Source: Chondrosia reniformis (taxonomy: Eukaryota; Porifera; Demospongiae; Chondrillida; Chondrillidae). From it: a DNA stretch of 64,000 bases. Position numbers and translations under genes: made by a program. The DNA is taken from NCBI GenBank assembly GCA_947172415.1, contig OX359198.1:6169401-6233400 (forward strand), read 5' to 3'. Under the pieces are notes generated by a model, which searched no databases, was not told the origin of the DNA, and saw nothing but the letters and a program-made list of their open reading frames with translations. This document shows, in pieces, positions 59,701-64,000 of the stretch (positions are counted from its first letter, which is position 1; each line of letters begins with the position of its first letter).

Positions 59701-62700
59701 ATTGGAAAATCTGTCATCCAATGTTTCAGCTGTCATTGTCAGGAATGTATCATTCTGCATGGTAGCCAAGAGATGTAGTTCCTTGATCCTGTTCAAATCT
59801 ATGTCAGTGAGATTCAGGTCTAAGGAGTAGTAGTCCTGAGAAGTTCTACTACGCTCTCCAGTAAGAGTGTACGACTGATTAGCCTCAGAGGAAGATCTGG
59901 CACTTTGAAGTGTTATCTTTGTAATATCAAATGTTGTTATATCAATGACATCATCAAAATAGAGTGATAAGATCCCCAAATTCATGTCCAATTCATAATG
60001 TTCCAGTGATGGATTGGTAATATCAGACATGTAACTCTGTGCCTGCAGTATGCCAGCAATGATGTCATTATCAGCTGGATCCACAAAGGCTCCATTGCTG
60101 AAATTCAGGAAACTACTAGCTCTTCCTCTTGCAAAGTCATTTCTAAGTTTAATGACAGCTAAATCTTCCCTGGAGAGAGAAATGATCAACTCCAAATTTC
60201 TTGATCCAGACAATGCTGCTACCTGACTACCAACTAGTTGGTGAGCGAAGCCACCGGTTGCTTGGGACTGCATTAGTATCTCAGAAATGTTAACATCTTC
60301 AGCTAAAATTGGTTCACTAAATGATAGGTGAATTTCACCTTCATCCATATCCATGAGCGTGAAGATCCTTAATTCTGGTTTGATGGTGTCTGGGATAAAA
60401 TTATCTACTCTGAGAGAATTGACTCCGGTAACTCTAGCCACAACACCTTGTGCAGCTATATCAGTTATAGCATCAGAAGAAAGAATCAAGAAGGTATCAT
60501 TCTGTCCAGTGGCTAGGGTGGGGTCAGACTGTAGATTGATAATATCATCTGCAGTGAGTCTTACTGTAACTATTGAATCAAAAGTTGTATCCAGTATATT
60601 GCTGGGAATTAGGGGCTCCAAGGCTATGCTAAAGTTGGAATCAAAAGATCCCTGGATTCCAATAAAACCTGTTCTCAATCTTCTGTGATCCACAGTCTCA
60701 TCAAAAGTGAAAGATATTTGCATGTTCGTCAAATCTAAGGAGAAGGCCATTAGGTTTGGAGGAATATCATCCTCTATCAGATTGGATGGTGTTTCTGTTA
60801 AATCTGGTATACGTTTGTTAGTCACTTCACTGCTAGGGTTTCCATTCATATCCCCTATAAAATTTCCAGTTAAACGAATGTAGCAAGTAACTTGAGTAGA
60901 ACAGATTGCTGTTTCTGGTAAAGCTTGAGTAGCTTTAAGTCTGTCTAGATCTTCATTAGACAGTTGGATGGTGACCTCTGGTCCATTTTCTCCTATAGCC
61001 ATACTACTATTGCTAAGCATTAAGGATGTGAATGTAGGAATACTATCATCTGTCCAACTCTGCAAAATGATTTCACCTGGCTGTGCTGTACTGATATTCA
61101 CAGTTTCAGAAAAGCTAAGAGATAACGTACCATTGCTCAAATCAAGAACAGTAAACTGAACAAGGTCTGGTGCTTGACCATCTGGGATAAAGTTTGCAGA
61201 TTGGGAAGCATTCATAGATGACCTTTCATTGACTGGGTTTTGAAACACATCAACAAAGGCAGCTTCAGTGAAGGAGATGTGACAATTTTCAGCAGAATTA
61301 CACAAAGATAGTCTGAAAACTTCATTAAGTGATGTCATATCCAGTCTCAATTCCATTGATTTGGAATCTGCACTCAGTACTGTACCATTACTTATGGAAA
61401 CACTATATCCTGAGGAAATATTGGCAGTTTCCTGTAGAGTAATTGCTGAGAGGTCAACACCACTTGCAAGAATGGGTTCATCAAAATACAAAGTCAACAC
61501 GCCACGATTCCAATCTACATCAAAATATTCAAAATTAGGTCTTGTAGTATCTCTTGTATACACCAAAGCTCTCAAAGGAAGGTTGCTAATATCTAGAGCA
61601 TTTCCTGCTGCATCAGCTATGGCATCTGCTGTTAGAGAGACATACGTATTGGTAGAAGATCTGGCCAATGGAGGCAAGGCTTTGATGGTGCATAGATCTT
61701 CTTCAGGGATGGTGATCACAAAGGAAGAACCATTTCTCATTGTAGTAAGGTCTCCAGTAATTGTAAAGGTCTGTGTTGGCGTAGTCGCATCTTGTAGAGT
61801 CACCTTAGTAACATCTAGTGAAGTGTAAGCAAGGAATTCATCAAAACGGAGTGTCAACTCTCCGGTGTTGGCGTCAAACTGGGCACGGGTGAGTGTAGGA
61901 GCTACAAAATCAGGTCCTCCAGCAGTTCCTACTCTAATTGAGTTGAGTTGATTATCATTAAAGTCAAGCACAATAGCATTACTGATGGTCAAGGATTGAG
62001 TATTTCCGATGTCTGTTAGACTTCTAAATTCATCTGCACTCAGGGTAATCTCAATATCAGTCAAGGAAGGCGTGTAGGTAACATTTGACGGAATTAGCCT
62101 ATATGTGGAGGCATTGGATACTGTAGAGGCAAAAGTTACAGATGTAAGGGTATCAATGTTTATTACTTCATCAAAAGATAAAAATACCGTGGACTCCTCT
62201 ATGGTAAAACCAATAAGATTTGGTCCAGTTGTATCAGGTATAGTTTCATTGGCTTGGAAAATACCAGTCATGTTAAGGTTGACGTTAGTGTAATCCCTTA
62301 CTGTTCCTTCTTGGAGTTGAAAGAAAGTGTTAGATAAATCAGTAGCAATGTTGAGGTTCCTCTTCAAAGTATCAAAATCTAAAGCAAAAAGCTGCAAGTA
62401 GAGTTCAGTCTGGTCTGCTGATCTCCTATCATTGGCTGCTGGATTGGAACTCAAGGGGGTAGGTGTAGTCCCAGCACTATCACTGTATACAGTAACTTCA
62501 GACAGTGTAAATGTACTCAACTGAACTGATTCATCAAATGTAAGATTTAGATATCCATAATTCATATCCAAAATGGAATAAATTACAATAGGTGGAGTCA
62601 TATCTGGAACATGGTCTGCTGCTGGAAAGGCATCGGAGCTTGACTCTTCTAAAACATTAAACTCTCTGGTGTTTCTGAAAGTGGTTTCAGGGAAGGATAT

Positions 62701-64000
62701 CCAGGTGGTGCCAACATCTGTAGCCAAGTTAACATTAGTTTTCAAAGCATTCAGGTCAGCTGAACTTAACTGTATATTAATAAAGGCTGTGTTTTCACCA
62801 TTCACAGTTCCTCCAACAAGAGTGTAATAGCTGTCTGCTACTTGCATTGAACTGCTTTGGATGGTAATTTGATCATACAAGATGCTGTCAAGGAGGATTA
62901 CCTTAGAAAAGTTAAGGTTTAGGACTCCTGTATTCATATCTAAGGTAAACTGTCTTAGTGATGGTCTGGTTACATCAGCTGTGAATAAATCAGGTTCTAC
63001 TCGAATAGCACTAGTGTTTAGGATGGGTTGGGCATAGTTTCCACTGGTATCTTGGATGGTAAAAGAATTCATGGTTAGGAAGGTGTTGCGATAGGATGTG
63101 GTTAAAGTTAATTGCATTTGTATTCCAAACAAATCATTTTCCAAAAGAGATATCTCAACTATTGTTCCATCAGTTGACATACTGATGCCACCAGTCAAAG
63201 AGTAATTAACTGATGCTTCTAAAATAGTTTCCAAGTCTTGAAATCCAATTCCAGAAGCATCCAAAGTTGAAGTAGAAACAGTTTCATCAAACGTAAGAAC
63301 AAGGAGACCTTCATTCATATTAAGCTGGTAGTCCAATAGAATTGGTCCAGTTACATCTTCCATGAACATGCTGGCATTTAAAGGTTGGTCCATAGAGACT
63401 CCTACTACAGGGTTTCCCAACAAATCGGAAACACTGTTCTCAGCAACACTAAGGAAAACAGTAGAAGCATTCACAGCAAAGCTCCTGTCCAGTTTCAAGA
63501 AATTAAGGTCATCAGTGAGAAGCTCAATAAAGATGGTTAAACCATCAGTAGATGAAGTTACTGAAGTAGCACTAAGAGGCAATTGAGAGGGTGCTGCAGT
63601 CATTGGCAAACTTAACAGAATGAAATCACTGAACACTATGGTAGATGTGTTTACTGTGTCATCAAAGGTGACATTTAGAAATCCATGGTTCATATCCAGG
63701 CTAAATGACAATGGGTTTGGACGAGTGTTGTCAGCAGTGTAATTTCTAACTCTGATAGCTTTACCATCAGTAACTGCCAACACATCCCTACTCAAAGTAT
63801 CATCTACGGCAGAGGCTCGTATGGTAACATAGGTGTCGCTGGCCATTGTTGCCAAACCAGGTAGCAGCTTCAGACCAAAATGGTCTTCAGGAGATAGTTG
63901 AACAGTAAGAGCATACCCATTAGGACTGCCAGTCCTACTACCCGAGGTGAGCCTGTAGACTGAACCTCCCTCTGAATTTTCTCCAGGTTGGAACTGCAGT
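1..64000 (-). CDS. Giant tandem Ig-like-repeat protein, internal part of one gene (both ends outside window)
   Basis: Six exons join in one frame: 62,767 coding bases, 20,922 codons, roughly 2.2-2.3 MDa for this part alone. All of it is a single domain of about 123 residues in 170 consecutive copies. Each copy has a linker like PDTTPPxLxxF, then LDLNTGxLxLTFSEPV, xxSTFNxSxITLQ, YTLTGG, DLNAIK, LATSxxNTYLS and DxxGNPV. Alternating hydrophobic stretches suggest a beta sandwich, and the wording resembles SwmB or SbsA-type (Big_5) Ig-like domains; that family call is from memory of sequence style, not a search. NxS/T sequons are frequent and no membrane span or signal peptide is seen here, so an extracellular or cell-surface structural or adhesive role is inferred, not shown. 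Splicing order is 64000-37636, 37311-36490, 36366-17201, 16904-16683, 16542-12064, 11713-1. Start, stop, promoter and any anchoring domains lie outside the window. Confidence 0.93.
2968..11514 (-). repeat. 23-domain block 7 (D139 to D162 signatures), 8,547 nt
   Basis: Ends at VTNGRAVQA (2965). Cysteine loops: D146 CANRASC (8977-8997), D147 CTASAFTC with one extra residue (8592-8615), D158 CRNSSFC (4537-4557), D159 CSTHGSC (4162-4182). The enlarged hairpin of D155 reads NNRLPLVLTLIFDEAV (about 5835-5900); the D160 variant reads DTALNMPN (near 3755). There is no intron in the block. Confidence 0.9.
11714..12063 (-). other. Intron 5 (350 bp, phase 2)
   Basis: Donor AAG|GTAAGT (the consensus form), acceptor TTCATTTTCCTTTTACAG|A with a long pyrimidine tract. 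The split codon AG+A gives Arg in SAVTRTSDNWARL. This is the longest intron in the window and is AT-rich, with repeated TACATA/TACGTA words around 11820-11880. No coding potential or structured element was recognised in it. Confidence 0.93.
12064..16542 (-). CDS. Exon 5: domains D127 to D139 (first third)
   Basis: 4,479 bp, 1,492 full codons with one leading and two trailing bases. It starts VTLDTSPSTITGFTLDMN and ends VVLQSAVT plus AG at the donor AAG|GTAAGT. The Leu (TTG) codon at 16499 is internal, not a start. It includes the block-register markers: an enlarged first hairpin in D132 (near 14665-14715), the cysteine loops of D135 (13374-13394) and D136 (13014-13034), and the DLALEPN variant in D137 (near 12603). 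Several copies here (D129-D131) are a few residues short, and with other small losses this makes the surrounding 23-domain block the shortest one. Confidence 0.95.
16543..16682 (-). other. Intron 4 (140 bp, phase 2)
   Basis: Donor CAG|GTTAGT, acceptor CTCTGCTTTTTCTGCAG|T with a good pyrimidine tract. The split codon AG+T encodes Ser. It joins GIQAS to SVTLDTSPSTITGF, so the intron lies in the interdomain linker between D126 and D127. Confidence 0.92.
16683..16904 (-). CDS. Exon 4: C-terminal part of D126
   Basis: 222 bp encoding 73 full codons plus one base at the start and two at the end. It reads YNLTGGNAELSPSD, LAAEDVVILRDNDMLATS, DTFLVLKN, DFSNNPLVVITNQGIQAS, which is precisely the second half of one repeat. 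It ends at the linker between D126 and D127, making this the only exon boundary in the window that falls on a domain junction. Donor CAG|GTTAGT. An apparent extension to 16924 or to 16658 is intron sequence read through. Confidence 0.93.
16905..17200 (-). other. Intron 3 (296 bp, phase 2)
   Basis: Donor CAG|GTGAGT, acceptor TTATTGTTTAG|C. The split codon AG+C gives Ser, and the join GVGSIS to YNLTGG restores the YTLTGG motif of D126. An in-frame TGA follows the donor immediately. It is AT-rich with a TACATATGTA word near its acceptor side; no other feature was seen. Confidence 0.92.
17201..36366 (-). CDS. Exon 3: domains D74 (second half) to D126 (first third)
   Basis: 19,166 uninterrupted coding bases (6,388 codons plus two bases). 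It starts LGVTDANRIKSISGLAEQLNNTY directly at the acceptor; the apparent start nearer 36291 is an internal TTG (Leu) codon, not a real start. It ends SSSSGVGSI plus AG at the donor CAG|GTGAGT, phase 2. It covers about 2.3 of the 23-domain blocks. D96 is shortened, D92 has an extra YCVIGSC pair, and D107 carries an enlarged cysteine-containing insertion near 24060-24115 (CHLVTTPRC). All other copies keep the length and order of their block positions. Confidence 0.95.
20692..29211 (-). repeat. 23-domain block 5 (D93 to D116 signatures), 8,520 nt
   Basis: Ends at ITDGKALEA (20689). Cysteine loops: D100 CRSLEDC (26734-26754), D101 CTRAFDC (26362-26382), D112 CTMESIC (22216-22236), D113 CASRGSC (21850-21870). 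The enlarged hairpin of D109 is near 23500-23560, and DLALAPN of D114 is near 21435. D107 is enlarged by an insertion with its own two cysteines, while D96 is short; the two changes roughly cancel in block length. Confidence 0.9.
36367..36489 (-). other. Intron 2 (123 bp, phase 0)
   Basis: Donor ACA|GTGAGC and acceptor CTTTACTATAG|CTT on the minus strand. Joining IQLT to LGVTDANRIKSI rebuilds the normal IxLSxxDLNAIK segment of D74. It is very AT-rich and includes the palindrome-like TATACATATGTA. There is an in-frame stop soon after the donor if unspliced. Confidence 0.92.
36490..37311 (-). CDS. Exon 2: end of D72, D73, start of D74
   Basis: 822 bp, exactly 274 codons, phase 0 on both sides. 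It starts at the acceptor with ESGSDQSFTFSP and ends KRIQLT at the donor ACA|GTGAGC. It includes the linkers LDTAPPSLADFELDMNTG and PDSESPILMNFELDL, so the tandem period continues through it without a break. D73 is a divergent copy: its YTLTGG region reads ITLGLPSVSPVSR and its LATS region reads IAFTENNTFVTV. It is too short to be a natural domain module on its own, because it begins and ends inside domains. Confidence 0.93.
37389..37446. repeat. Intronic inverted repeat, 20-bp perfect stem
   Basis: Arms at 37399-37418 and 37422-37441 are exact reverse complements over 20 bp, separated by only three bases (GCG). A further 6-bp match (CATTAT at 37389-37394 with ATAATG at 37441-37446) extends the pairing past a small one-sided bulge. 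The transcribed pre-mRNA would form a tight hairpin in the middle of intron 1. It may be the remnant of a small foldback transposon or a chance or functional intronic hairpin; no flanking target duplication was established. Confidence 0.85.
37602..37619. repeat. 18-bp perfect palindrome near the donor of intron 1
   Basis: TACATGTAC followed by GTACATGTA, a self-complementary 18-mer 16 bp inside the donor site. Related TACATGTA or TACATATGTA words appear in all five introns: near 36435-36448, 16980-17000, 16610-16616 and 11830-11870. They look like a genome-wide simple-sequence habit of the organism more than a splice signal. Confidence 0.7.
37636..64000 (-). CDS. Exon 1 in window: domains D1-D72 (5' end outside window)
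   Basis: An uninterrupted coding stretch of 26,365 bases (8,788 codons after one leading base) that is still open at the window edge. The frame upstream of 63855 remains open and continues the same domain: it reads QFQPGENSEGG, then YRLTSG, then LTVQLSPEDHFGLK. It holds domains D1 (cut) to the first third of D72, and just over three 23-domain blocks. Its 3' end is the donor AAG|GTCAGT, with the last coding base at 37636 after FTLRNK, and the intron follows in phase 0. Reading on past the donor gives about 15 residues unlike the repeat and then a stop, which supports the splice. Extra cysteines outside the usual loop occur in D14 (59119-59151), D23 and D24 (near 55455). D39 carries an additional full CxxxxxC loop (49753-49773). 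Confidence 0.95.
38179..46686 (-). repeat. 23-domain block 3 (D47 to D70 signatures), 8,508 nt
   Basis: Ends at ITDGKAQIA (38176). Cysteine loops: D54 CFNEDNC (44194-44214), D55 CRTRVGC (43822-43842), D66 CQDTTNC (39727-39747), D67 CTTRSTC (39352-39372). The enlarged hairpin of D63 is at about 41022-41083 (NGTLPLYLVLLFDEP), and the DLALxPN position in D68 reads DLSYIRN near 38935. D48 has an unusual pair of cysteines 23 residues apart. Confidence 0.9.
46687..55215 (-). repeat. 23-domain block 2 (D24 to D47 signatures), 8,529 nt
   Basis: Ends at ITDSNALPA (46684). Cysteine loops: D31 CTNLSNC (52699-52719), D32 CRSPLTC (52333-52353), D43 CFNETNC (48253-48273), D44 CTVRGNC (47875-47895). It has one extra loop, D39 CKARATC (49753-49773), in a position where the other blocks have none. 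The enlarged hairpin is in D40 (49568-49632, PSHPVPFRLELSYDEP) and the DMALPANPN variant of D45 is near 47464. Confidence 0.9.
55216..63771 (-). repeat. 23-domain block 1 (D1 signature to D24 signature), 8,556 nt
   Basis: Bounded by the signature codons of VTDGKAIRV (63769) and VTDGNALQV (55213). Cysteine loops: D8 CNSAENC (61282-61302), D9 CSTQVTC (60883-60903), D20 with a longer CxxxxxxxC loop (56752-56778), and D21 CVYRGDC (56389-56409). The DLALIPN variant of D22 is near 55980. The enlarged first hairpin of D17 is at about 58051-58118. This block has the most stray cysteines of all (D14, D23, D24). The 229 bases from 63772 to 64000 belong to D1, the last domain of the preceding block. Confidence 0.9.
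56389..56409 (-). other. CVYRGDC loop: RGD closed by two cysteines (D21)
   Basis: The loop that in most domains reads LATSxxNTY here reads VCVYRGDCYV, with RGD at 56392-56400 between two cysteines six residues apart. RGD in a disulphide-closed loop is the classical integrin-recognition arrangement. The same block position in other blocks reads CTVRGNC, CTTRSTC, CSRRGTC, CASRGSC, CTWRGNC and CSTHGSC, so an Arg-Gly turn is typical of the position but true RGD is seen only here. Function is inferred, not shown. Confidence 0.6.

Noticed and set aside
920..63586. Many plus-strand open frames of 60-180 codons
   Set aside because: All lie opposite the repeat exons and read low-complexity Ser/Val/Lys/Leu strings that recur with the repeat period. 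They are the complementary frames of the same repetitive coding sequence, without motifs, promoters or independent structure.
1..64000. Titin-like, cadherin or hemicentin repeat identity
   Set aside because: The Cys/Trp pattern of I-set Ig domains, FN3 signatures and cadherin DxNDNxP/LDRE motifs are missing; the repeated motifs are of a different type.
1..64000. Prokaryotic origin of the contig, as the domains look bacterial
   Set aside because: Five interruptions with GT-AG borders, pyrimidine tracts and correct phases point to spliceosomal introns.
1..64000. Assembly artefact from collapsed or falsely joined repeats
   Set aside because: Copies are clearly diverged at nucleotide and protein level and each block has private changes, so misassembly of identical repeats is unlikely; long-read confirmation would settle it.

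Overview
The whole window lies inside one gene, read on the minus strand and open at both ends. Six exons (64000-37636, 37311-36490, 36366-17201, 16904-16683, 16542-12064 and 11713-1) are joined by five short GT-AG introns (324, 123, 296, 140 and 350 bp). They give one continuous frame of 20,922 codons with no start or stop codon in view. Spliceosomal introns make this a eukaryote. Short AT-rich introns full of TACATGTA/TACATATGTA-type palindromes would fit an early-branching animal such as a demosponge, but that is a guess from texture and not a demonstration.

The protein is built from one domain, about 123 residues long, repeated 170 times in tandem (numbered D1-D170 here from the high-coordinate end; D1 and D170 are cut by the window edges). 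Each copy runs: linker (PDTTPPxLxxF), LDLNTGxLxLTFSEPV, xxSTFNxSxITLQ, SYTLTGG, IxLSxxDLNAIK, LATSxxNTYLS, DxxGNPVxxI and ALQAS, back into the next linker. The order of beta strands and the wording resemble the bacterial-type Ig-like domains of the SwmB and SbsA-Ig (Big_5) kind. It is not the titin Ig/FN3 pattern or a cadherin pattern. No signal peptide, membrane segment or other domain type is visible. Sequons (NxS/T) are very frequent, so an extracellular giant protein is likely.

The main discovery is a higher-order repeat. The domains are not equivalent: distinctive variants recur every 23 domains, about 8.5 kb of coding sequence. A domain ending in a TDGKAL-like signature occurs at D1, 24, 47, 70, 93, 116, 139 and 162; after introns are removed the spacings are 8556, 8529, 8508, 8520, 8520, 8391 and 8547 nt. 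A DLALxPN variant, a domain with an enlarged first hairpin, and tandem pairs of domains carrying a CxxxxxC loop keep the same register. The cysteine pairs alternate at 12, 11, 12, 11 domains, so the 23-domain block looks like an older 11/12-domain block that doubled and was then amplified at least 7.4 times.

Layout from 5' to 3' of the gene: exon 1 (at least 26,365 bp, D1-D72), exon 2 (822 bp, D72-D74), exon 3 (19,166 bp, D74-D126), exon 4 (222 bp, rest of D126), exon 5 (4,479 bp, D127-D139), exon 6 (at least 11,713 bp, D139-D170). Intron positions do not follow the 23-domain period. No second gene, RNA gene, promoter or polyadenylation region was found; outside the exons there are only the five introns, one of which holds a near-perfect hairpin.
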